Below, in pieces: positions 1 to 6,275 of a stretch of DNA of 8,314 nt. Numbering within the stretch: the first letter of the stretch is position 1; each line of letters begins with the position of its first letter. This DNA comes from Chromatiales bacterium. GTDB taxonomy: Bacteria > Pseudomonadota > Gammaproteobacteria > CAMYNG01. The stretch lies in assembly GCA_026990045.1 (NCBI GenBank), contig JALSIK010000410.1:1-8314 (forward strand), written 5' to 3'. The notes below the pieces were generated by a model. It was not told the DNA's origin and ran no database searches. It saw nothing but the letters and a program-made list of their open reading frames with translations. The position numbers were made by a program, and so were the translations under genes.

Positions 1-1014
1 ATCCAGCGAGCGCAGCCAGCCCATGAAACGCTCCACCTGGGTGTCGATGATTTCCTCGGCCTCCTCGGCCGCGGTCTCGCGGGAACGGCGGTTCTCCTCG
101 ATGACCTCGTGGAGGTCGTCCACGGTGTAGAGATAAACGTCGCCCAGATCCGCCACCTCGGGCTCCACGTCGCGCGGCACCGCGATGTCCACCATGAAGA
201 TGGGGCGGTGCTTGCGCGGCTTCAAGGCACGCTCCACCATGCCCTTGCCGATGATGGGCAGGGGGCTGGCGGTGGAGGTGATGACGATGTCGGCGTCCAC
301 CAGCCGCTGCGGGATCTCGGCCAGGGTGATGGCCTCGGCCCCGAACGGCCGGGCCAGGCCGCGGGCCCGCTCCACGGTGCGGTTGGCCACCACCATCCGG
401 CGCACGCCCTGCTCGGCCAGGTGGCGGGCCACCAGCTCGATGGTCTCGCCGGCGCCCACCAGCAGGGCGGTGTGTTCCGACAGCTCGGTGAAGATCTGCC
501 GGGCCAGGCTCACCGCGGCGAAGGCCACCGAGACCGGGTTGGCGCCGATGGCGGTGTCGGTGCGCACCCGCTTGGCCACCGAGAAGGTGTACTGGAACAG
601 GCGGTTGAGCAGGCGTCCGATGGCCCCGGCCCCGGCCGCGGTCTGGTAGGCGTCCTTGATCTGGCCCAGGATCTGGGGCTCGCCCAGCACCAGGGAGTCC
701 AGCCCCGAGGCCACCCGCAGCAGGTGGCGCACCGCCTGGCTGTCGGGATGGGTGTAGAGGTAGGGCGCCACCTCGTCCTCGCGCAGGTCGTGGTAGCGGC
801 GGAACCACTCCAGCAGGGCGTCCACGTCCGGGGTGGCCAGCTCGCAGATGAGCTCGGTGCGGTTGCAGGTGGAGATGATGGCGGCTTCCGAGGCCGGGGT
901 GCTGGCCAGCAGGTCGCGCAGGGCCTCGGGTACCTTGTCCGGGGCGAAGGCCACCTTCTCCCGGATGTCCACCGGGGCGGTCTTGTGGTTGATGCCCAGG
1001 GCAACCAGGGTCAC
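1..1014 (-). CDS. hemA: Glutamyl-tRNA reductase, HemA (3' end outside window)
   Basis: NADPH-dependent reduction of glutamyl-tRNA(Glu) to glutamate-1-semialdehyde, the first committed step of the C5 route to heme and other tetrapyrroles; cytosolic. The minus strand reads MTLVALGINHKTAPVDIR from a GTG at 1014-1012, the usual family N-terminus. STCNRTEL carries the catalytic Cys50. SGLDSLVLGEPQILGQ lies at about 103-118, the NADPH-binding loop GAGETIE at 187-193, and the window ends in the dimerisation helix region at WLRSLD (residue 338). Family members have about 420 residues, so roughly 80 C-terminal codons are missing because of the window edge, not a break. The GTG start was chosen for homology and a GGAAG 8 nt upstream; an in-frame TTG at 1056-1054 would add 14 unconserved residues. 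It is divergent from the TPR lipoprotein gene, and hemA-lolB divergence is typical of gammaproteobacteria. Confidence 0.97.
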   Translation of the reverse strand, partial: MTLVALGINHKTAPVDIREKVAFAPDKVPEALRDLLASTPASEAAIISTCNRTELICELATPDVDALLEWFRRYHDLREDEVAPYLYTHPDSQAVRHLLRVASGLDSLVLGEPQILGQIKDAYQTAAGAGAIGRLLNRLFQYTFSVAKRVRTDTAIGANPVSVAFAAVSLARQIFTELSEHTALLVGAGETIELVARHLAEQGVRRMVVANRTVERARGLARPFGAEAITLAEIPQRLVDADIVITSTASPLPIIGKGMVERALKPRKHRPIFMVDIAVPRDVEPEVADLGDVYLYTVDDLHEVIEENRRSRETAAEEAEEIIDTQVERFMGWLRSLD

Positions 1015-1085
1015 GGCGCGGACTTCCGGGTGAACGGGTTCAAGATATGGATCCAACGGGCTTTTTTCCCAACTGCCGACACCCT

Positions 1086-1114
1086 ATTATAAAGGTAATT
1101 CCGTCCCCCAACGC
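1086..1114 (-). promoter_or_regulatory. Candidate hemA promoter with a perfect -10
   Basis: The minus strand carries a consensus TATAAT (1091-1086) in a locally AT-rich stretch, giving an expected start near 1079 and a leader of about 65 nt before the GTG. There is no good -35: the hexamer 17 bp upstream is GCGTTG, which matches poorly and overlaps the inverted repeat at 1110-1129. That would suit an activator-dependent promoter, but this is inference from a hexamer match only. Confidence 0.45.
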
Positions 1115-1129
1115 CCCGCAGTTGGCGTT
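1110..1129. repeat. Inverted repeat in the hemA / TPR divergent region
   Basis: AACGCC (1110-1115) and GGCGTT (1124-1129) are perfect inverted arms around an 8-nt spacer. The repeat sits where the hemA -35 should be. Its right arm abuts a plus-strand TATAGT (1129-1134), a 5/6 match to a -10 that could serve the TPR gene although it has no good -35. A second palindrome, CAGGCC-CC-GGCCTG (1140-1153), follows. It may be an operator between divergent promoters; I do not recognise the motif of a known regulator. Confidence 0.35.
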
Positions 1130-1195
1130 ATAGTTAAGGCAGGCCCCGGCCTGGCCGATGAGCCGTATACACCAGCCCGACCCGGTACGCCCCAT

Positions 1196-2992
1196 ATGCG
1201 CCTGACAATCCCCCTCCTGCTGGCCGCTGCCACGGCCGCCTGCGGCACGGTGACCCCGCCGCCGGCCCCGCCCGCCGTGTCGCCCAAGGCCGCCCCGGCC
1301 GGGGCCCCCGCCAAGGCGGCCCCGCCCGCCCCGGCCAGGCCCGCCCGGCCGCCCCGGGCCAAGGCGGCCCGCCCGGGCCCGCCGCCCCGGGCCCCCGAGC
1401 CGGAGGCCGCCCGCGGCCTGGACCCGGACCTGCTCTACCGCCTCATGCTGGCCGAGATCGCGGGCCAGCGCGGCGAACTCGAGGTGGCGGTGGCCAACTA
1501 CGTGGAGGCGGCGCGCCTGTCGCGGGACCCGCGGGTGGCCGAGCGTGCCACCCGCATCGCGGTCTATGCCCGCGACGACGCCGCGGCGCTGGAGGTGGCG
1601 CGGCTGTGGGCCGAGCTGGAGCCCGGCAACGTGGAGGCGCGGCAGGTGGCGGCGGCCATGCTGGTGCGCCGGGGCGACGTGGCCGGCGCCCTGGCCCAGC
1701 TGGAAAAGGTGGTGGAGCTGCGCTCCGGGGAGCGGGGCTACCAGCTCATCACCTCGCTGCTGTCCAAGGAAAAAAACAAGGACACCGCCCTGGCCGTGAT
1801 GGAGGCGCTGGTGGCCCGCCGCGCCCACGACGTCCAGGCCCTCTATGCCTACGCCCAGCTTGCCTCCTTCATGGGCGAGCAGTGGCGCGCGCTCCAGGCG
1901 GTGGACCGCGTTCTGGGCCTCAGGCCCGGGTGGACCCCGGCGGTGATCCTCAAGTCCAGCATCCTGGCACGGCGGAAGGACACCACCGGCTCGCTGGCCC
2001 TGCTGGAGTCGGCCCTGGCGGAGCGGCCCGACGACACCGAGCTGCGCCTGTACTACGCCCGCCGCCTGGTGGATGTGCGGCGGCTGCGCGAGGCCCGCAA
2101 GCAGTTCCTGCGCGTGCTGGAATCCTCGCCCGACAACACCGATGCGCTCTACGCAGTGGGCCTGCTGTCGGTGGAACTCGATGACCTGGAGACCGCGGTG
2201 CGCCAGTTCGAACGCCTGGTGAAGACCGGCCGGCGGGTGGCCGAGAGCAGCTACTTCCTGGGCCAGATCGAGGAGACGCGCAAGAACTACGAGCGTGCCC
2301 TCAAGTGGTACGGCGTGGTCCGCAACGGCCAGTACTGGCTGGATGCCCGCATTCGGACCGCCGTGGTCTACTTCCGCCAGGGTGACCTGGACAAGGCCCG
2401 GACCTACCTGCGCAACATCAAGCCCGGTTCCGCCGCGATGGAAGTGCGCCTGCGCCTGGCGGAATCGGATCTCCTGCGCGAGGCCGACCGCCCGCGGGAG
2501 GCCTTCGACGTGCTCACCGATGCCCTGGGCGACATGCCTCACAACAAGGACCTGCTCTACGCCCGCGCCCTGGTGGCGGAAAAGCTGGACCGGCTGGACG
2601 TCACCGAGGCCGACCTGCGCGCCATCCTCGAGCGCGAGCCCGACAACGCCCAGGCGCTCAATGCCCTGGGCTACACCCTGGCCGACCGCAGCGATCGCCT
2701 GGAGGAGGCCCTGGGCTACATCGAGCGGGCCTATGCGCTCAGGCCCGACGATCCCGCCATCATCGACAGCATGGGCTGGGTGCACTATCGCCTGGGCAAC
2801 TACGAGAAGGCCCTGGAATATCTGACCCGGGCCTTTGAACTCATGAACGACCCGGAGATCGCCGCCCACCTGGGCGAGGTCCTGTGGGTCACCGGCGACC
2901 GCGATGGGGCCCGCGAGGTGTGGAACAAGGCGGTGAGCAAGTCCCCGGACCACCGCGTCCTGCAGGACGTCATCCGCCGGTTCACCGAATGA
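1196..2992 (+). CDS. TPR-repeat outer-membrane lipoprotein, LbcA (PA4667)-like
   Basis: 598 residues. A short signal peptide (M1-A15, hydrophobic PLLLAAATAA) ends at a lipobox with Cys16; the +2 residue is Gly, not the Asp inner-membrane retention signal, so outer-membrane sorting is expected. Residues 18-74 are a low-complexity Pro/Ala/Arg/Lys linker. The rest is helical TPR-type repeat; the clearest units are about 483-516 (NALGYTLAD), 518-551 (MGWVHYRLGNYEKALEYL) and 552-585. In Pseudomonas aeruginosa the gene at this position between hemA and lolB encodes LbcA, the lipoprotein partner of the periplasmic protease CtpA, which degrades peptidoglycan cross-link hydrolases (from memory). Architecture and synteny support orthology, but the CtpA partnership is inferred. 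No Shine-Dalgarno is visible before ATG 1196; the start is fixed by the signal peptide. The stop overlaps lolB as ATGA. Confidence 0.93.
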   Translation: MRLTIPLLLAAATAACGTVTPPPAPPAVSPKAAPAGAPAKAAPPAPARPARPPRAKAARPGPPPRAPEPEAARGLDPDLLYRLMLAEIAGQRGELEVAVANYVEAARLSRDPRVAERATRIAVYARDDAAALEVARLWAELEPGNVEARQVAAAMLVRRGDVAGALAQLEKVVELRSGERGYQLITSLLSKEKNKDTALAVMEALVARRAHDVQALYAYAQLASFMGEQWRALQAVDRVLGLRPGWTPAVILKSSILARRKDTTGSLALLESALAERPDDTELRLYYARRLVDVRRLREARKQFLRVLESSPDNTDALYAVGLLSVELDDLETAVRQFERLVKTGRRVAESSYFLGQIEETRKNYERALKWYGVVRNGQYWLDARIRTAVVYFRQGDLDKARTYLRNIKPGSAAMEVRLRLAESDLLREADRPREAFDVLTDALGDMPHNKDLLYARALVAEKLDRLDVTEADLRAILEREPDNAQALNALGYTLADRSDRLEEALGYIERAYALRPDDPAIIDSMGWVHYRLGNYEKALEYLTRAFELMNDPEIAAHLGEVLWVTGDRDGAREVWNKAVSKSPDHRVLQDVIRRFTE

Positions 2993-3585
2993 GAACGGTC
3001 GGCCCGTTGCTCCTGGCGCTGGTGCTGGGCGCCTGCGCCGCGCCGCCGCCGCCCGCCGTCCCGGGCGCAGGTGCCGCCGCCTGGGCCCAGCGCGAGGCGC
3101 TTTTGTCCCGCATCAGCCATTTCCGCCTGCAGGGCCGGGTGGCAGTGAACGCCGGCGCCGAGGCCTGGCACCTCGACGTTTCCTGGCGCCAGCAGGGGCC
3201 CGAGTATGTCATCGATCTCAGTGGTCCCCTGGGGGCCGGGCGGGCCCGCCTGGCCGGCCGTGCAGGCGGGCCGGTGGTGCTGGAAACCGCGGAGGGCCGC
3301 TTCACCGCGGCCGATCCCGAGCAGCTTTTGTACGAGCACACCGGTGTTCGCATGCCGGTGACCGCCCTGCGCCGCTGGCTGCTGGGCCTGCCCGCCCCCG
3401 GTGTCCGGCCGGCGGCCGTGGACGGACGCGGCCGCCTGGTCCGCCTGCGCCAGGACGGATGGGAGGTGCGTTTCCCCGGATATGTCCGGGTCGATGGCCT
3501 CGATCTTCCCCGGCGCATCACCGTGGAGCGGGGCGAGGTGCGGGTGCGCCTGGTGGTGGACCAGTGGCGGCTGGGCCTGGGTTGA
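2989..3585 (+). CDS. lolB: Outer-membrane lipoprotein receptor LolB
   Basis: 198 residues, close to the 207 of E. coli LolB. LolB takes lipoproteins from the periplasmic carrier LolA and inserts them into the inner leaflet of the outer membrane, and is itself a lipoprotein. The N-terminus (PLLLALVLGAC) has a textbook lipobox LGAC with Cys16 and Ala at +2. The Leu of the protruding loop needed for membrane transfer (E. coli mature Leu68, in NPLG) aligns with Leu81 in SGPLG here. Also conserved are GRFTAADPEQLLYEHTGV (103-120), a TG(M/V)x(M/I)P-type block, and RRWLLGLP (128-135). The ATG at 2989 overlaps the upstream TGA (ATGA) with no strong ribosome-binding site, so translational coupling to the TPR lipoprotein is likely. 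ispE starts 4 nt after its stop. Confidence 0.93.
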   Translation: MRTVGPLLLALVLGACAAPPPPAVPGAGAAAWAQREALLSRISHFRLQGRVAVNAGAEAWHLDVSWRQQGPEYVIDLSGPLGAGRARLAGRAGGPVVLETAEGRFTAADPEQLLYEHTGVRMPVTALRRWLLGLPAPGVRPAAVDGRGRLVRLRQDGWEVRFPGYVRVDGLDLPRRITVERGEVRVRLVVDQWRLGLG

Positions 3586-3589
3586 CGCC

Positions 3590-4471
3590 ATGGACGCGTT
3601 GGTCCTGCCCGCGCCGGCCAAGCTCAACCTGTTCCTCCACGTGACCGGCCGCCGGGCCGACGGCTATCACACCCTCCAGACCCTGTTCCAGTTCCTCGAC
3701 CACGGCGACGTGGTGACCCTGGCCCGGCGCGGCGACGGGCGCATCGTCCGCCGCGGCGGACCGCCGGGCGTGGCGCCGGAGGCCGACCTGGCGGTGCGGG
3801 CGGCGCGCCTGCTCCAGGCCCGCACCGGCACCGCGGCCGGGGCCGACATCACCGTGGACAAGCGCCTCCCCGCCGGCGGCGGCCTGGGCGGGGGCTCGTC
3901 CGACGCCGCCACCGTGCTGGTGGGCCTCGACCGCCTGTGGGGCACGGGCCTGGGCGAGGAGGCCCTGGCCGCGCTGGGCCTGGAGCTGGGTGCCGACGTG
4001 CCGGTGTTCGTGCGCGGGCGGGCGGCCTGGGCCGAGGGCGTGGGCGAGGTGCTGGCGCCGGTGGCGGAGCTGGACGAGCCCTGGTACGTGGTGCTGGTGC
4101 CCCCGGTGGCGGTGTCCACGGCCGAAGTATTTGCCCACCCGCAATTGCCGCGCCAGTGCCCACCCATTAAAATACGCGACTTCCTGGCGGGGCGGGCCAC
4201 CAACGTACTGGAATCCATCGTGCGCAGCCGGTATCCGGAAGTGGACGCGGCGCTGCGCGAACTCGGCCGCCTGGGACCGGCGCGCATGACCGGCAGCGGG
4301 GCCTGCGTGTTCGCGCCCTTCGCCGGCGAGGCCGCGGCGCGCGCGGCGTGGGCGGTGCTGGCGCCGGAGTGGGACGGGTTCGTGGCCCGGGGCCGCAACC
4401 GCTCGCCGCTGCACGAGGCCCTGGACCGGGGGCGGGCGGACGATTTCTCCTGGGACGTCGCCAAGCGGTAA
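3590..4471 (+). CDS. ispE: 4-diphosphocytidyl-2-C-methyl-D-erythritol kinase IspE
   Basis: ATP-dependent phosphorylation of CDP-methylerythritol in the MEP isoprenoid pathway; GHMP-kinase family, cytosolic. 293 residues against 283 in E. coli. Motifs in order: PAPAKLNLFLHVTGRRADGYH (split here as PAPAKLNLFLHV plus RRADGYH) with catalytic Lys11; the ATP loop PAGGGLGGGSSDAA (94-107); GADVPVF with catalytic Asp137; MTGSGACVF (233-241). The family core ends near NRSPLHEAL (270-278). The remaining 15 residues are an extension whose last six codons and stop lie inside tRNA-Gln. ATG 3590 matches the family N-terminus and is 4 nt after lolB, so it is probably coupled. Residues 185-196 use codons that are rare in this gene (CAA TTG, then ATT AAA ATA), coinciding with an apparent internal promoter. 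Confidence 0.97.
   Translation: MDALVLPAPAKLNLFLHVTGRRADGYHTLQTLFQFLDHGDVVTLARRGDGRIVRRGGPPGVAPEADLAVRAARLLQARTGTAAGADITVDKRLPAGGGLGGGSSDAATVLVGLDRLWGTGLGEEALAALGLELGADVPVFVRGRAAWAEGVGEVLAPVAELDEPWYVVLVPPVAVSTAEVFAHPQLPRQCPPIKIRDFLAGRATNVLESIVRSRYPEVDAALRELGRLGPARMTGSGACVFAPFAGEAAARAAWAVLAPEWDGFVARGRNRSPLHEALDRGRADDFSWDVAKR
4145..4173 (+). promoter_or_regulatory. Candidate promoter inside ispE for tRNA-Gln and prs
   Basis: TTGCCG (4145-4150, 4/6 match to TTGACA), a 17-bp spacer and TAAAAT (4168-4173, 5/6 match to TATAAT) form a well-spaced sigma70-type promoter. It is followed by a GC-rich ACGCGAC. The predicted start is near 4180, about 270 nt before tRNA-Gln. The hexamers coincide with a patch of AT-rich, locally rare codons. 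From memory, E. coli prs also has a long leader with a promoter region reaching into the upstream gene. This is sequence inference only. Confidence 0.5.
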
Positions 4472-4525
4472 GGCACCGGGTTTTGGTCCCGGCATTCGGA
4501 GGTTCGAATCCTCCCGTCCCAGCCA
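4451..4525 (+). tRNA. tRNA-Gln (anticodon UUG)
   Basis: 75-nt cloverleaf with encoded CCA. The acceptor stem TGGGACG (4451-4457) pairs with CGTCCCA (4515-4521), followed by discriminator G4522 and CCA 4523-4525. The D-arm contains GCC, AAGCGGTAA and GGC. The anticodon stem CCGGG/CCCGG encloses loop TTTTGGT (4481-4487) with anticodon TTG at 4483-4485. The T-arm is GGAGG-TTCGAAT-CCTCC. It closely resembles E. coli tRNA-Gln, including CGCCAAGCGGTAAGGCACCGG. Its first 21 nt are also the end of ispE, and the TAA in its D-loop (4469-4471) is the ispE stop. prs begins 18 nt downstream, so tRNA and prs probably share a transcript. Confidence 0.98.
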
Positions 4526-4543
4526 GATCGGGGATCTGCAACC

Positions 4544-5515
4544 ATGAACCGGGTGGAGGACATGCCGGACAGCAGCATGATGGTCTTCGCGGGGAACGCC
4601 AACCCCGAGCTGGCGCAGGCCATCGTGTCGCGCCTGCACATGCCCCTGGGCAAGGCCATCGTCGGCCGGTTCTCCGACGGCGAGATCATGGTAGAGATCA
4701 TGGAGAACGTCCGCGGCCGTGACGTCTTCATCGTCCAGCCCACCTGCGCCCCGGCCAACGACAACCTGATGGAGCTCATGGTGATGGTGGACGCCATGCG
4801 CCGCGCCTCGGCCGGGCGCATCACCGCGGTGCTGCCGTACTTCGGCTATGCCCGCCAGGACCGCCGCCCGCGCTCGGCCCGCGTGCCCATCACCGCCAAG
4901 GTGGTGGCCGACATGCTGTGCGGCGTGGGCACCGACCGCGTGCTCACCGTGGACCTGCACGCGGACCAGATCCAGGGGTTCTTCGACATCCCGGTGGACA
5001 ACGTGTACGCCTCGCCCATCCTGCTGGGCGACGTGTGGCGGCAGAAGTACGCCAACCTGATGGTGGTCTCGCCCGACGTGGGCGGCGTGGTGCGGGCCCG
5101 GGCCCTGGCCAAGCGCCTGGACGACGCCGACCTCGCCATCATCGACAAGCGCCGCCCGCGCGCCAACGAGGCCCGGGTGATGAACATCATCGGCGACGTG
5201 GCCGGGCGCACCTGCGTCATCATCGACGACCTGGTGGACACCGCCGGCACCCTGTGCCAGGCGGCCGACGCCCTCAAGGAGCACGGCGCCGTGCGCGTGG
5301 TGGCCTACTGCACCCACCCGGTGCTGTCGGGCCCGGCGGTGGAGAACATCGAGAACTCTCGCCTGGACGAGCTGGTGGTGACCGACACCATCCCGCTGCG
5401 TCCCGACGCGCGCCGGTGCAAGCGCATCCGCCAGCTCTCTGTGGCGAGCATGCTGGCCGAGACCATGCGCCGCATCAGCAACGAGGAATCTGTTTCGTCC
5501 ATGTACGTGGACTGA
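4544..5515 (+). CDS. prs: Ribose-phosphate pyrophosphokinase (PRPP synthetase)
   Basis: Transfers pyrophosphate from ATP to ribose-5-phosphate to make PRPP for purine, pyrimidine, NAD, His and Trp synthesis; cytosolic, class I type, usually hexameric. 323 residues from ATG 4544. Motifs: MMVFAGNANPELA near the N-terminus, GRFSDGE (41-47), RQDRRPRSARVPI (104-116, ATP contacts), cation-binding loop DLHADQIQGFF (137-147), flexible loop DKRRPRAN (201-208), PRPP loop DDLVDTAGTL (228-237), and the C-terminal RRISNEESVSSM. Two starts are possible. ATG 4544 has GGGGA 9 nt upstream. ATG 4562 (MPDSSMMVF, 317 residues) fits family length better, but its GGAGG is only 2 nt away. The first was chosen on spacing; the choice is uncertain. 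Confidence 0.97.
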   Translation: MNRVEDMPDSSMMVFAGNANPELAQAIVSRLHMPLGKAIVGRFSDGEIMVEIMENVRGRDVFIVQPTCAPANDNLMELMVMVDAMRRASAGRITAVLPYFGYARQDRRPRSARVPITAKVVADMLCGVGTDRVLTVDLHADQIQGFFDIPVDNVYASPILLGDVWRQKYANLMVVSPDVGGVVRARALAKRLDDADLAIIDKRRPRANEARVMNIIGDVAGRTCVIIDDLVDTAGTLCQAADALKEHGAVRVVAYCTHPVLSGPAVENIENSRLDELVVTDTIPLRPDARRCKRIRQLSVASMLAETMRRISNEESVSSMYVD

Positions 5516-5539
5516 CCGGCCCTGGTCGCGGGGCCGGTC
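5514..5539 (+). other. GC-rich hairpin at the prs stop codon
   Basis: GACCGGCCC (5514-5522) and GGGCCGGTC (5531-5539) form a perfect 9-bp stem with an 8-nt loop. The last two bases of the prs TGA lie in the stem. No T tract follows, so it is not a classical intrinsic terminator. It could stabilise the prs 3' end, attenuate transcription into rplY, or be a processing site. Confidence 0.6.
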
Positions 5540-5594
5540 GCACGGTGCGGGAATGGGTCCCGGGCCGTGATGCAACGCCAACCGGAGAACCGAC

Positions 5595-6242
5595 ATGAGC
5601 ACTGACTTTGTTCTCAGCGCCGAGGTCCGGACCGACACGGGGAAGGGTGCGAGCCGCCGCCTGCGTCGGGCCGGCAAGGTCCCCGCCGTCATGTACGGCG
5701 CCCACAAGGACGCGGTCCCGCTGACCCTGAGCCAGCAGGAGCTGCTGCATCACCTGGAGAACGAGGCCTTCTTCTCCCACATCCTCACCGTCAAGCTGCC
5801 CGACGGCGAGGAGAAGGCCATCCTCAAGGACCTGCAGCGCCATCCCTCGCGTCCCCTGGTGCTGCACGTGGACCTGCAGCGGGTGAGCGAGACGGAGAAG
5901 ATCCGCGTCCACGTGCCGCTGCACTTCGTCAACGAGCAACACGCCCCGGGCGTGCGCGCCGGCGGCCTGGTCACCCACAACATGGTGGAAGTGGAAGTGA
6001 CCTGCCTGCCCAGGGACCTGCCCGAGTTCATCGAGGTGGACCTGTCGGAGCTGGAACTCGACGGCATCGTGCACCTGTCGGACCTCAAGCTGCCGGCGGG
6101 CGTGGAGCTGGTGGAGCTGGCCCACGGCGCCGGGCACGACCTGCCCGTGGCCTCGGTGCACCTGCCGCGCGGGGCCAAGGAGGAGGAGGCCGCGGAGGAA
6201 GGCGAGGCCGAGGCGGCGGCCGAGGGCGGGGGCGGCGAGTAA
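5595..6242 (+). CDS. rplY: 50S ribosomal protein L25, long CTC/TL5 form
   Basis: 215 residues. L25 binds 5S rRNA in the central protuberance of the large subunit. The N-terminal L25 domain covers about 1-95, with GKGASRRLRRAGKVPAVMYG and the ILKDLQRHP block. A second TL5/CTC beta domain covers about 96-190 (HVPLHFVNEQHAPGV, then VEVTCLPRDLPEFIEVDLS). The tail from 194 is acidic and low-complexity (Glu/Ala, ending GGGGE). E. coli L25 (94 residues) lacks the second domain; the two-domain form is common in other gammaproteobacteria. ATG 5595 has GGAGA 6 nt upstream, the clearest ribosome-binding site in the window. The 79-nt gap from prs holds two predicted hairpins; pth follows after 33 nt. Confidence 0.97.
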   Translation: MSTDFVLSAEVRTDTGKGASRRLRRAGKVPAVMYGAHKDAVPLTLSQQELLHHLENEAFFSHILTVKLPDGEEKAILKDLQRHPSRPLVLHVDLQRVSETEKIRVHVPLHFVNEQHAPGVRAGGLVTHNMVEVEVTCLPRDLPEFIEVDLSELELDGIVHLSDLKLPAGVELVELAHGAGHDLPVASVHLPRGAKEEEAAEEGEAEAAAEGGGGE

Positions 6243-6250
6243 GCCGCCCC
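6229..6250 (+). other. GC-only hairpin with the rplY stop codon in its loop
   Basis: GGGGCGGC (6229-6236) pairs perfectly with GCCGCCCC (6243-6250) around loop GAGTAA, which contains the rplY TAA at 6240-6242. All eight pairs are G-C and no T tract follows. It lies 25 nt before the pth TTG start and could mark the rplY mRNA end or restrict ribosome flow into pth. Confidence 0.6.
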
Positions 6251-6275
6251 GGCGCCCGCCACCGCGCGCTGCATC

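Noticed and set aside
109..1092. 327-codon plus-strand frame opposite hemA
   Set aside because: The minus strand encodes intact HemA motifs including STCNRTEL; the plus frame is compositional noise.
1158..1205. 15-codon upstream frame (ATG 1158, TGA 1203) overlapping the TPR gene start
   Set aside because: No ribosome-binding site and no leader-peptide signature; short frames like this are expected by chance.
1040..2953. 637-codon open frame antisense to the TPR lipoprotein gene
   Set aside because: His/Gly/Gln-rich composition typical of the complement of a GC-rich gene; no known domain, and the sense frame has a clear signal peptide and TPRs.
5514..5539. prs hairpin as a classical intrinsic terminator
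   Set aside because: No T tract follows the stem; kept only as a hairpin of unknown role.
3518..5707. 729-codon antisense open frame spanning ispE, tRNA-Gln and prs
   Set aside because: It crosses three genes with unmistakable sense identities and has shadow-type composition.
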